Shown: positions 1-5,913, counted from the first letter of the stretch. The stretch is DNA of 9,163 nucleotides from Comamonadaceae bacterium (GCA_947460065.1 CANHGF010000072.1:1-9163), one strand, 5' to 3'. Notes: generated by a model from the letters alone, not told the origin. Numbers and translations: made by a program.

Positions 1-818
1 CGCCCTACCTGATGCTCAAAGGCCGCAGTGGCTACCGCATGGGCCACGACAAGATCTACGACCACATGATGCTCGACGGCCTGGAGGATGCCTACCAGGC
101 CGGCCGCAGCATGGGCACCTTTGGCGAGGACTGCGCGGCCAAGTACAGCTTCACGCGCGAGCAGCAGGACGCCTTTGCCATGGCCTCGGTGCAGCGGGCT
201 CAGCAGGCCATAGTCAGCGGCGCTTTTGCCACGGAGATCACGCCGGTGACGGTCAAGACCCGCGCAGGCGAGGTGGTGGTCAGCAAGGACGAAGGCCCTG
301 GCAAGATCAAGATCGACAAGATCCCCACGCTCAAGCCGGCCTTCAAGAAGGACGGCACCATCACCGCTGCGGCCAGCTCATCCATCAACGACGGTGCCGC
401 CGCCATGGTGATGATGCGCGCAAGTACCGCCGCCAAGCTCGGCTGCAAGCCGCTGGCACGCATCGTCAGCCACGCCACCCATGCCCAGGCGCCCGAGTGG
501 TTCACCACCGCACCGGTCGGCGCCAGCCAAAAGGCCCTGGCCAAGGCCGGCTGGTCGGTCGGCGATGTGCAGCTGTGGGAAGTCAATGAAGCCTTCGCGG
601 TGGTGCCCATGGCCCTGATGCACGAGCTCAAGGTCTCGCACGATATCGTCAACGTCAACGGCGGCGCCTGCGCCCTGGGCCACCCGATCGGCGCATCAGG
701 CGCCCGCATCATGGTCACGCTGATCCATGCAATGCAAGCGCGCGGCCTCAAAAAGGGCCTGGCCACCCTGTGCATAGGCGGAGGGGAAGCCACGGCAGTG
801 GCGCTGGAGCTGATGTGA
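1..818 (+). CDS. Acetyl-CoA C-acyltransferase (thiolase), 5'-truncated by window edge
   Basis: C-terminal two thirds of a thiolase, which cleaves 3-ketoacyl-CoA with CoA, or condenses acetyl-CoA in reverse. The reading frame is already open at base 3 with no stop, so the true start and the nucleophilic cysteine of the N-terminal half lie upstream. About 271 of the usual 390 or so residues are visible. Seen directly: the NEAFA motif (Asn codon at 585), the NVNGGACALGHPIGASGAR block with the catalytic His of GHP at 681-683, and the terminal CIGGGEA block with the acid/base Cys at 771-773. The intact active-site residues argue for a functional enzyme. The HMMLDGLEDAY segment at the start is typical of AtoB-like degradative thiolases. 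Its neighbours (acyl-CoA dehydrogenase, SDR, MccB nearby) suggest a final step in fatty-acid or leucine breakdown. The exact chain-length preference cannot be read from the sequence. Confidence 0.95.
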   Translation, partial: PYLMLKGRSGYRMGHDKIYDHMMLDGLEDAYQAGRSMGTFGEDCAAKYSFTREQQDAFAMASVQRAQQAIVSGAFATEITPVTVKTRAGEVVVSKDEGPGKIKIDKIPTLKPAFKKDGTITAAASSSINDGAAAMVMMRASTAAKLGCKPLARIVSHATHAQAPEWFTTAPVGASQKALAKAGWSVGDVQLWEVNEAFAVVPMALMHELKVSHDIVNVNGGACALGHPIGASGARIMVTLIHAMQARGLKKGLATLCIGGGEATAVALELM

Positions 819-840
819 AGCAGGCAGAGGTGGTCTTTTT

Positions 841-940
841 CCCTCTCCCTCTGGGAGAGGGCGGGGGTGAGGGCTCGCGCAGTACCGCCGTTTCCTCGGG
901 CGTGCCCCTCACCCCAACCCTCTCCCCAGAGGGGAGAGGG
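841..940. repeat. Pair of inverted GC-rich intergenic repeats
   Basis: Two near-identical copies of a 33-35 nt element lie head to head, at 841-873 and 906-940, separated by 32 nt. Comparing the left copy with the reverse complement of the right one shows only one extra C, one extra G and a CG/TT difference. Each copy contains its own perfect hairpin (CCCTCTCCC/GGGAGAGGG, 9 bp, loop TCT; and a 10-bp version, loop AGA). The two copies can also pair with each other as one long stem. This fills most of the 130-bp gap between the thiolase and SDR genes. It resembles dispersed REP/MITE-like palindromes with CCCTCACCCC...CCCTCTCCC cores that I recall from several GC-rich proteobacteria. Copy number here is unknown. 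There is no T-run after it, so it is not a classical intrinsic terminator. Confidence 0.85.
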
Positions 941-948
941 AGGAAGAA

Positions 949-1611
949 ATGAGCACCGTCCTCATCATCGGCGCATCGCGTGGCATCGGCCTGGAGTTCG
1001 CACGGCAGTACGCCGCCGCTGGCTGGCGGGTGATCGCCAGTGCCCGTGATGAAGCGGGGCTTGAGCGCATCAAGCAGTTGGGCTGCGAAACCCTGCGGCT
1101 TGATGTGGCCGAGCCGGCCAGCGTCAGCGCCCTGGCCTGGGCCTTGGACGGGGAAGAGTTGGACCTGGCGATTTATGTGGCCGGGGTGATGCAGCGGGAC
1201 GGGGCTTCCAGTCCGCCGACCCAGCCGGACTTTGACCGGCTCATGCGCACCAATGTGCTCGGTGCCATGCAGGCCCTGCCGCAGCTTGCACCCCTGCTCA
1301 AGCCCGGTGCACCCCTGGCCTTCATCAGCAGCCAGATGGGCAGCATTGCCGGCACCGATAGCAGCTACGGCTGGATCTACCGCGCCAGCAAGGCGGCCCT
1401 CAATATGGCAGTACACGCGGCCCAGGCCGACTATCCCAACTGCACCTTGCTCGCGCTCAGCCCGGGCTGGGTGCAGACCGATATGGGTGGGCCCGGCGCC
1501 AGCCTCACCGTGGCCGACAGCGTCACGCGCATGCGCGGCGTTCTGGCTGCCATTGGCCCCGAACATCGAGGCGCTTTTATCAACCAGGACGGCCAGCACT
1601 TGCCCTGGTGA
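949..1611 (+). CDS. Short-chain dehydrogenase/reductase (C-factor-like SDR)
   Basis: NAD(P)-dependent oxidoreductase of the short-chain dehydrogenase family, 220 aa, predicted cytosolic. The Rossmann nucleotide-binding motif is GASRGIG (residues 8-14). LDV near residue 51 matches the adenine-contact Asp. The usual NNAG is replaced by YVAG (76-79). The catalytic set is Asn102 (TNVLG), Ser127/128, Tyr144 and Lys148 (YRASK). It ends in GAFINQDGQHLPW, a C-terminal pattern common in the CsgA/C-factor-like and carbonyl-reductase-like SDR group. The start at ATG 949 is favoured because GGAGG at 939-943 lies 5 nt upstream; this Shine-Dalgarno overlaps the outer end of the inverted repeat. The stop is 16 bp before the acyl-CoA dehydrogenase gene, which suggests co-transcription. 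A role in 3-hydroxyacyl-CoA or short-chain carbonyl metabolism is an inference from context. The substrate is not evident. Confidence 0.92.
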   Translation: MSTVLIIGASRGIGLEFARQYAAAGWRVIASARDEAGLERIKQLGCETLRLDVAEPASVSALAWALDGEELDLAIYVAGVMQRDGASSPPTQPDFDRLMRTNVLGAMQALPQLAPLLKPGAPLAFISSQMGSIAGTDSSYGWIYRASKAALNMAVHAAQADYPNCTLLALSPGWVQTDMGGPGASLTVADSVTRMRGVLAAIGPEHRGAFINQDGQHLPW

Positions 1612-1627
1612 AGCCACAGGAGAGGCG

Positions 1628-2758
1628 ATGCTGCTCAATGCCGATCAGACCATGGTGCGCGAGGCGATGCGCGACTTCGCTCAGCGCGAACTCTGGCCCA
1701 AGGCGGCCGAGTGGGACAAGACCCACCACTTTCCCAAGGCGGTGCACCAAGGCCTGGCGGCCCTGGGCGCTTACGGGATCTGTGTGCCCGAGGAGCTGGG
1801 CGGCGCGGGCATGGACTACCTCAGCCTGGCCTTGGTGCTGGAGGAAATTGCCGCTGGCGATGGTGGCACCAGCACCGTCATCAGCGTGACTAACTGCCCG
1901 GTCAATGCGATCTTGCTCAAATACGGTAGCCCCGCGCAGCAAAAGCAGTGGTTGGTGCCGCTGGCCCAGGGGCGCATGCTGGGTGCGTTTTGTCTGACCG
2001 AGCCGCATGTGGGCTCGGACGCTTCGGCCTTGCGCACCTCTGCCGTCAAGCAGGGCGGCGACTATGTCATTAACGGCGTCAAGCAGTTCATCACCAGCGG
2101 CAAGAATGGTGATGTGGCCATCGTGATTGCGGTGACCGACAAGGCCGCCGGCAAGAAGGGCATGAGCGCCTTCATCGTGCCCACCAGCGCACCGGGCTAC
2201 CAGGTGGCGCGCCTGGAAGACAAGCTGGGTCAGCATTCGAGCGATACCGCGCAGATCAACTTCGACAACTGCCGCATCCCGGCCGACAACCTGATCGGCG
2301 CCGAAGGCGAGGGCTACAAGATCGCCTTGTCGGCGCTCGAAGGCGGGCGCATCGGCATTGCCGCGCAAAGCGTGGGCATGGCGCGCAGCGCGCTGAACTT
2401 TGCGATCGACTATGCCAAGCAGCGCGAGAGCTTTGGCACCGCGCTGATTCATCACCAGGCGGTGGGCTTTCGGCTGGCCGATTGCGCCACGCAGCTGGAG
2501 GCGGCGCGTCAGCTCATTTGGCATGCGGCAGCGCTGCGCGACGCCGGCCAGCCCTGCCTGAAGGAAGCGGCCATGGCCAAGCTGTTTGCTAGCGAAATGG
2601 CCGAGCGGGTGTGCAGCGCCGCCTTGCAGACCCTGGGCGGTTACGGCTACGTGAGCGACTTTCCGCTCGAACGGATTTACCGCGATGTGCGGGTCTGCCA
2701 GATTTATGAAGGCACCAGCGACATCCAGAAAATCATCATCCAGCGCGCGCTGGCATGA
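1628..2758 (+). CDS. Acyl-CoA dehydrogenase, short/medium-chain type
   Basis: FAD-dependent acyl-CoA dehydrogenase, 376 aa, a normal family length, catalysing alpha,beta-desaturation of acyl-CoA with electrons passed to ETF. Signature 1 (CLTEPHVGSDASAL, residues 122-135) contacts FAD and substrate. Signature 2 (QTLGGYGYVSDFPLERIYRDVR) lies near the C-terminus. The catalytic base is Glu361 in IYEGTSDIQ. A base at this site is the SCAD/MCAD/SBCAD arrangement. Isovaleryl-CoA dehydrogenases carry their base on a different helix and have AGT here, so despite the nearby mccB this is probably not isovaleryl-CoA dehydrogenase. Butyryl-CoA or 2-methyl-branched acyl-CoA are more likely substrates (inference). 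ATG 1628 is chosen because AGGAGA (1618-1623) lies 4 nt upstream. The frame stays open further 5' only through the SDR gene. The rhodanese gene follows after 24 bp. Confidence 0.95.
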   Translation: MLLNADQTMVREAMRDFAQRELWPKAAEWDKTHHFPKAVHQGLAALGAYGICVPEELGGAGMDYLSLALVLEEIAAGDGGTSTVISVTNCPVNAILLKYGSPAQQKQWLVPLAQGRMLGAFCLTEPHVGSDASALRTSAVKQGGDYVINGVKQFITSGKNGDVAIVIAVTDKAAGKKGMSAFIVPTSAPGYQVARLEDKLGQHSSDTAQINFDNCRIPADNLIGAEGEGYKIALSALEGGRIGIAAQSVGMARSALNFAIDYAKQRESFGTALIHHQAVGFRLADCATQLEAARQLIWHAAALRDAGQPCLKEAAMAKLFASEMAERVCSAALQTLGGYGYVSDFPLERIYRDVRVCQIYEGTSDIQKIIIQRALA

Positions 2759-2782
2759 TGGGAGTTTTGACAGGAGACATTC

Positions 2783-3211
2783 ATGCCGATCACCAAGGGA
2801 TTTCAGCAACTCGTCGACGAAGCCATGGCCGAGGTCACCACCTATAGCGTGGACCAGGTGCGTGCGCGCCTGGCCGATGGCCGTATGCAGATCGTCGACA
2901 TCCGCGACGTGCGCGAACTCGAGCGCGAGGGCACAGTAGCGGGCGCCCTGCTGGCCCCGCGTGGCATGCTCGAATTCTGGGTCGACCCGTCCTCGCCTTA
3001 TCACAAGCCGGTTTTCGCCGACGAGTCCAAAGAGTTTGTGCTGTTCTGCGGCGCTGGCTGGCGCAGTGCTTTGGCCACCAAGACGCTGCAGGACATGGGC
3101 ATGCGCAATGTGGCCCACATCGACGGCGGCTTTGCCGCCTGGAAGAAGGAAAGCGCACCGGTGGTCACGCTCGACGAGCACAAGAAGGAAAGCGCGGCGC
3201 GCAAGGGCTAA
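2783..3211 (+). CDS. Single-domain rhodanese-like sulfurtransferase
   Basis: 142-aa protein with one rhodanese domain covering about residues 20-125. The active-site loop is CGAGWRS, with Cys89 as the persulfide-carrying residue and a six-residue loop. VDIRD (residues 38-42) is the conserved Asp/Arg region and HIDGGFAAW (about 112-120) is the conserved C-terminal GG-W motif. Members move sulfane sulfur to thiol acceptors or cyanide, or serve as redox or sulfur-relay adaptors; the physiological partner is unknown here. No signal peptide is seen, so it is probably cytoplasmic. AGGAGA at 2772-2777 lies 5 nt before ATG 2783. It sits 24 bp after the acyl-CoA dehydrogenase gene and 5 bp before the ychJ-like gene, so all three are probably translated from one transcript. 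The basic tail (KKESAARKG) is not part of the domain. Confidence 0.93.
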   Translation: MPITKGFQQLVDEAMAEVTTYSVDQVRARLADGRMQIVDIRDVRELEREGTVAGALLAPRGMLEFWVDPSSPYHKPVFADESKEFVLFCGAGWRSALATKTLQDMGMRNVAHIDGGFAAWKKESAPVVTLDEHKKESAARKG

Positions 3212-3216
3212 GCCAC

Positions 3217-3609
3217 ATGGCCGCCCAAACTGATTGCCCCTGCGGCAGTACCGATGTGCGCGGCCGGGTGCTGCCCCTGGCTCAGTGCTGTGGGCCGCTT
3301 CTGGCGGGTGAGCCCGCCCCCGCCGCGGAGCGCTTGATGCGATCGCGCTACAGCGCCTTTGTGCTGGCACGGCTGGATTACCTTTTGGCGAGCTGGCATG
3401 CCAGCGCACGACCGGCGCAGTTCGAGCTGCAGCCCGGCGTCAAGTGGCTGGGCTTGCAGGTCCGTGAACATGCCTTGACCGGAGCGGACACGGCCGAGGT
3501 GGAGTTCGTGGCGCGCTACCGGGTGGGCGGGCGCGCCGTGCGCCAGCACGCGCGCAGCCGCTTTGTGCGCGAAGATGGGCGCTGGTTCTATGTGGACGAC
3601 GTGGGCTGA
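3217..3609 (+). CDS. ychJ: YchJ-family (UPF0225) SEC-C zinc-binding protein
   Basis: 130-aa protein of the YchJ/UPF0225 family. The N-terminal metal-binding cluster uses Cys7 and Cys9 (CPCGS) and Cys24-Cys25 (QCCGP), a variant of the SEC-C zinc motif. Next come the family hallmark MRSRYSAFV (41-49), SWH (59-61), VKWLGLQV (75-82) and the NTF2-like C-terminal half ending [15 protein letters not shown]. The longer relatives, such as E. coli YchJ at about 150 aa, carry a second C-terminal SEC-C motif; it is absent here, giving the short form. The cellular function of the family is not established, and the fold suggests a small-molecule- or protein-binding role. It starts only 5 bp after the rhodanese stop with just AAGGG (3203-3207) as a distant Shine-Dalgarno, so translation is probably coupled to the upstream gene. 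Confidence 0.9.
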   Translation: MAAQTDCPCGSTDVRGRVLPLAQCCGPLLAGEPAPAAERLMRSRYSAFVLARLDYLLASWHASARPAQFELQPGVKWLGLQVREHALTGADTAEVEFVARYRVGGRAVRQHARSRFVREDGRWFYVDDVG

Positions 3610-3677
3610 GACTGGCGTCCGGTAAGCCATCTGCGCGCAGGGCGGCAGTGCAGTCCGGCCCGTTGCTGGCTGAGACC

Positions 3678-3734
3678 GCCTCACGCCCGGCGCCGCAAAC
3701 TCCGCTGCCTCCTAAGCCTTAAGCGGCGTGAGGC
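3678..3734. promoter_or_regulatory. 10-bp perfect inverted repeat in the ychJ-exoD spacer
   Basis: GCCTCACGCC at 3678-3687 is exactly complementary to GGCGTGAGGC at 3725-3734, with 37 nt between. The spacing allows a looped stem in RNA, or two half-sites about 4.5 helical turns apart. No T-run follows, so a classical rho-independent terminator is not supported. The spacer 3610-3788 (179 bp) also holds a 9-bp direct repeat (GGCTGAGAC at 3604-3612 and 3668-3676) and the palindrome CTGCGCGCAG at 3631-3640. A weak -10-like CACAAT (3757-3762) without a convincing -35 precedes the small-ORF/exoD pair. Function is unproven; termination of the upstream operon or control of the downstream pair are the two obvious options. 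Confidence 0.35.
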
Positions 3735-3788
3735 TTCGTGGGAAGCGGCTCCAGCCCACAATGCAGAGCTCTATCAGAGGAGAAGACA

Positions 3789-3902
3789 GTGAATGCGCGA
3801 TTGTGGGTGCTCACGGGCGGATGGATCCTCAGCTGGACGGCCGGCATGGCCCTGCTGGGGCATCTGATGCTGCGCCGGCGGGCGCGAAAGGCCCTGTCTT
3901 GA
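3789..3902 (+). CDS. Putative 37-residue single-pass membrane protein upstream of exoD-like gene
   Basis: A short ORF begins at GTG 3789. A strong Shine-Dalgarno, AGAGGAGAAG (3776-3785; AGGAG core 3778-3782), lies about 6 nt upstream. That is the best ribosome-binding site in the spacer, and no other reading frame near it uses it sensibly. The 37-aa product has a short N-terminus, one hydrophobic stretch from about residue 5 to 28 (LWVLTGGWILSWTAGMALL...), and a basic C-terminus RRRARKALS. This predicts one transmembrane helix with its C-terminus in the cytoplasm by the positive-inside rule. Its TGA stop overlaps a TTG that begins a plausible start for the ExoD-family gene (TTGA at 3899-3902). 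It could be an independent small membrane protein partner of ExoD, or a leader peptide that couples translation. I do not recognise a family. Confidence 0.55.
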   Translation: MNARLWVLTGGWILSWTAGMALLGHLMLRRRARKALS

Positions 3903-4555
3903 GCGCGGGCTGGGAGTCCCCGCGCAGTCTGCTCGATCCCGCCCTCGTCCGACGTTTTGTCCGCGAGGCCAGGCGTCGCCGGCTGGCGCAGCAGCTTGGC
4001 CAGCAGGGCGAGCCGCTGTCGCTGCAGCAGTTGCTGTCCATGCACGGGCAGGCCACCATGGCCGTGCTGCTGATCTTGCTGGCCCTGATCACCACCGTGC
4101 CCGTGGCCGGCGTGGGGACGATTTTCAGCCTGGGCATCATGGCCTGGGCCTGGCGCTGGGCTCGCCAGCAGGACGCGCCCCGGCTGGAGCGCCTGCGCGC
4201 GCTCAAGCTCAACCCAGCCGCGGCCTACCGCTGTCTGCGCTGGTTGGCCTGGTTGTACAGCTTTGCCCACCGCCGCCTGCGGCCACGCTGGCAGGGCCTG
4301 CTCAGCCCGCGCCTGCGCTGGGCCTGGGCGGCCTGGGTGGTGCTGATGGCGCTGGTCATCTTTCTGCCGATTCCGTTCGGCAACCTGTTTCCGGCCGCGG
4401 CCTTGCTGCTCTTCGGCCTGGGCCTGCTCACGCGCGACGGCCTGATGATGGTCTGCTCCTTGCTGCTGGGCGTGGCCGGCCTGAGCGTTCTTGGCCTGGC
4501 CGGAGGCTGGGTCTGGTCGGCCATGGCCGGGTGGTGGCCGCCGGCGGGTTTCTAG
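3899..4555 (+). CDS. ExoD-family integral membrane protein
   Basis: Membrane protein of the exopolysaccharide-synthesis ExoD family (named after Rhizobium ExoD); biochemical function is unknown. With a TTG start at 3899 it is 218 aa, near the family's usual 200. A basic N-terminal segment (about 15-36) is followed by SLQQLLSMHGQ (41-51), hydrophobic segment 52-83 with VPVAGVGT, a charged linker (87-140), and hydrophobic segments around 141-159, 163-179 and 182-208. The repeated motif LPIPFGNLFPAAALLLFGLGLLTRDG (155-181) is the family hallmark. The open frame extends to GTG 3728, but its extra 57 residues are low-complexity, lack hydrophobic or family-like features, and overlap the small membrane ORF. 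The start is therefore placed at TTG 3899, with GAAAGG (3886-3891) 7 nt before it and TTGA overlap with the upstream ORF. The start choice is less certain than the gene. The HAD gene follows 11 bp later. Confidence 0.85.
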   Translation: MSAGWESPRSLLDPALVRRFVREARRRRLAQQLGQQGEPLSLQQLLSMHGQATMAVLLILLALITTVPVAGVGTIFSLGIMAWAWRWARQQDAPRLERLRALKLNPAAAYRCLRWLAWLYSFAHRRLRPRWQGLLSPRLRWAWAAWVVLMALVIFLPIPFGNLFPAAALLLFGLGLLTRDGLMMVCSLLLGVAGLSVLGLAGGWVWSAMAGWWPPAGF

Positions 4556-4566
4556 AATCAGGGCCC

Positions 4567-5211
4567 ATGACCTTCCAAGCCATCTTGTTTGACTGCGACG
4601 GCGTGCTCGTCGACAGCGAATCCCTCACCTGCGGCGTGCTGCGCGACATGTTCGAGGAGCAGGGCTGGCGCATGAGCCTGGCCGAGTGCATGCAGCGCTT
4701 TGTCGGCCATACCGTCAAGAGTCAGTGGCCTTTGATCGAGGCCAACACCGGGTTGGCTTTTTCCGAGGCCTGGCTGCAGCAGTTCTTCAAGCGTCGCAAC
4801 GAGAGGCTGACGCTGCACATCACCGCCATAGAGGGCGTCCATGACGCGGTCAGCCACCTGCACGCCCATTGCGAAGGCCGCATTGCGGTGGCTTCAGGTG
4901 CCGACCGCTTCAAGGTCGAGATGATGCTCAAGAAAGTGGGCCTGCACGCCCATTTCGAAGGCCGCATCTTCAGCGGCCACGAGATGCCGCGCAGCAAGCC
5001 GCATCCCGACGTCTACCTGGCCGCTGCCGCCGCGCTGGGTGTGGCGCCGGCCCACTGCCTGGTGGTGGAAGACACGCCGGTGGGCATCACCGCTGGCGTG
5101 GCCGCTGGCGCTACCGTCTGGGCCTATGCGCCTGCGGGTGTCGATGTGGCGCCGCTGCAGACCGCAGGGGCTGCGCGGGTGTTCGAGCATATGCGGCAGT
5201 TGCGGTTGTAG
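4567..5211 (+). CDS. HAD-superfamily phosphatase (subfamily IA, YieH/phosphoglucomutase-like)
   Basis: 214-aa haloacid dehalogenase-type hydrolase. Motif I is FDCDGVLVDSE, with nucleophile Asp9 and general acid Asp11. Motif II is Ser110 (AVASG), motif III Lys144 (SKPHPD) and motif IV Glu168-Asp169 (VVEDTPVG). The helical cap between motifs I and II and the SKPHPDVY/VEDTPVGI pattern are typical of class IA enzymes that dephosphorylate small phosphorylated sugars or act as beta-phosphoglucomutase; the substrate is not readable. ATG 4567 is chosen because motif I begins seven codons later, as in relatives. An upstream in-frame GTG at 4531 would add 12 residues inside the ExoD gene. The Shine-Dalgarno is weak (CAGGG, 3 nt away). 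TAGAAT at 4553-4558 resembles a -10 box, so a promoter very near the start codon is possible. The gene carries an internal 27-nt duplication, annotated separately. Confidence 0.93.
   Translation: MTFQAILFDCDGVLVDSESLTCGVLRDMFEEQGWRMSLAECMQRFVGHTVKSQWPLIEANTGLAFSEAWLQQFFKRRNERLTLHITAIEGVHDAVSHLHAHCEGRIAVASGADRFKVEMMLKKVGLHAHFEGRIFSGHEMPRSKPHPDVYLAAAAALGVAPAHCLVVEDTPVGITAGVAAGATVWAYAPAGVDVAPLQTAGAARVFEHMRQLRL
4857..4967 (+). repeat. In-frame 27-nt direct repeat inside the HAD gene
   Basis: Bases 4857-4883 and 4941-4967 are identical except at one position (G 4871 versus T 4955). They are 84 nt apart, exactly 28 codons, and encode LHAHCEGRI (residues 98-106) and LHAHFEGRI (126-134). The second copy sits where class IA HAD proteins commonly have a ...YFEGRIFSG-like segment. 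The first copy lies just before motif II (AVASG), where that sequence is not expected. This suggests the first is a secondary copy made by local duplication or gene conversion. Identity extends through third codon positions, so it is a DNA-level event, not protein convergence. Confidence 0.8.
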
Positions 5212-5224
5212 GTGTCAGCGGAGC

Positions 5225-5255
5225 CCATTGTTTTGCCAAAATGGAACCATAATGG
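5225..5255 (+). promoter_or_regulatory. Promoter/operator region of the first toxin-antitoxin module
   Basis: Two near-identical, partly palindromic 9-mers, CCAAAATGG (5236-5244) and CCATAATGG (5247-5255), lie 11 bp apart, about one helical turn. A reversed half-copy CCATT (5225-5229 region) and the odd palindrome TTTTG-C-CAAAA (5231-5241) overlap them. CATAAT at 5248-5253 is a good -10 match and lies inside the second 9-mer; no strong -35 is visible. Tandem sites on one DNA face overlapping a -10 are the usual layout for ribbon-helix-helix antitoxin autorepression. Assignment is inferred from position, directly upstream of the antitoxin gene. Confidence 0.55.
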
Positions 5256-5278
5256 TGTCTTCGTGAATAGGAGTTGCC

Positions 5279-5524
5279 ATGCCGACGACCATCACCCTCA
5301 AGGGCATACCGGATGATGTTTACCTGCGGCTCAAGCAGTCTGCTGACGCCAATCGCAGGAGCCTGAACAGCGAGGTCATTGTTTGCCTGGAAGCACAACT
5401 GCTCCCCAAGAAGACCTCAGCCAGCGAACACTTGGCCGCCATCCGTGCCATTCGCAGCCGACTTCCTAAGGCAGGCTTCAAGCATGGAGATATTGACCGG
5501 CTCAAGCGTCAAGGTCGCCCATGA
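5279..5524 (+). CDS. FitA-like ribbon-helix-helix antitoxin
   Basis: 81-aa antitoxin of a type II module. The N-terminal Arc/ribbon-helix-helix domain covers about residues 3-40: beta strand TITLKGIP, then two helices with NRRSLNSEV in between, the expected DNA-binding dimer fold. The C-terminal part (about 48-81), ending in GFKHGDIDRLKRQGRP, matches the toxin-wrapping tail of FitA-type antitoxins. Known members bind their PIN toxin, block its RNase site and repress their own promoter as a complex. ATG 5279 has AGGAG (5269-5273) 5 nt upstream. Its TGA overlaps the toxin ATG (ATGA at 5521-5524), so the two are translationally coupled. The operator-like repeats upstream fit autoregulation. Confidence 0.92.
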   Translation: MPTTITLKGIPDDVYLRLKQSADANRRSLNSEVIVCLEAQLLPKKTSASEHLAAIRAIRSRLPKAGFKHGDIDRLKRQGRP

Positions 5525-5913
5525 TCGTTGTCGATACGAATGTCTTGGCCTGCCTGCTGCTCCCTGGTCGGCATACTGAGGCGGCCGAGGCTTTGCTCGA
5601 GGCAGATCCCGATTGGGCTGCACCGCGCTTGTGGCGCAGTGAGTTGCGAAATGTCTTGGCCACCTACGTCAGAAGCAATTTGCTCGATCTGTCCGATGCC
5701 GGCATATTGTTTGCAAAGGCTGCGGCCATCATTGGTGCCGATGAATATGAGGCAGATTCTTTGGAAGTCCTGCGTTTGGCGAAAGAAAGCGGCTGCTCGG
5801 GCTACGACTGCGAGTTCGTGGCGATCGCAGAGTTCCTGGACGTGAAGCTGGTGACGGCGGACGCTAAGCTGGCTAGGGCCTTTGCGCGCCGTGCGGTCCT
5901 GCTTGGAGCCTAG
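5521..5913 (+). CDS. vapC: PIN-domain ribonuclease toxin (VapC/FitB-like)
   Basis: 130-aa PIN-domain toxin, an Mg2+-dependent RNase in characterised relatives that stops translation by cutting RNA, often tRNA or rRNA. All expected acidic residues are present: Asp5 in VVDTNV, Glu41 in SELRNVL, Asp96 in GYDCEFVAIA and Asp114 in LVTADAKL. The catalytic centre therefore appears intact and the length is normal. The start at ATG 5521 overlaps the antitoxin stop by 4 nt. Codon use seems less GC-biased in places (for example 5700-5770) than in the flanking metabolic genes, compatible with acquisition by transfer, but this is an impression. It converges on the AraC-family gene with 51 bp between stops and no visible terminator hairpin. 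The RNA target is unknown. Confidence 0.93.
   Translation: MIVVDTNVLACLLLPGRHTEAAEALLEADPDWAAPRLWRSELRNVLATYVRSNLLDLSDAGILFAKAAAIIGADEYEADSLEVLRLAKESGCSGYDCEFVAIAEFLDVKLVTADAKLARAFARRAVLLGA

Noticed and set aside
841..940. CRISPR array or intrinsic terminator
   Set aside because: Only two copies in inverted, not direct, orientation, and no T-run after the stem; better explained as a palindromic intergenic repeat pair.
748..1638. 296-codon minus-strand open frame over the SDR gene and the repeat
   Set aside because: It runs through the intergenic repeat and opposite a clear SDR; no domain seen.
1580..3409. 609-codon open frame on the minus strand opposite the acyl-CoA dehydrogenase and rhodanese genes
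   Set aside because: It mirrors GC-rich third positions of well-identified plus-strand genes, has no recognisable domain, and its composition (His, Gly, Arg, Ala rich) is typical of an antisense shadow.
3728..3898. Longer N-terminus for the ExoD-family protein from GTG 3728
   Set aside because: The extra residues look non-coding, the start lacks a Shine-Dalgarno, it lies in the arm of an inverted repeat, and the strong ribosome-binding site at 3776-3785 fits the small ORF instead.
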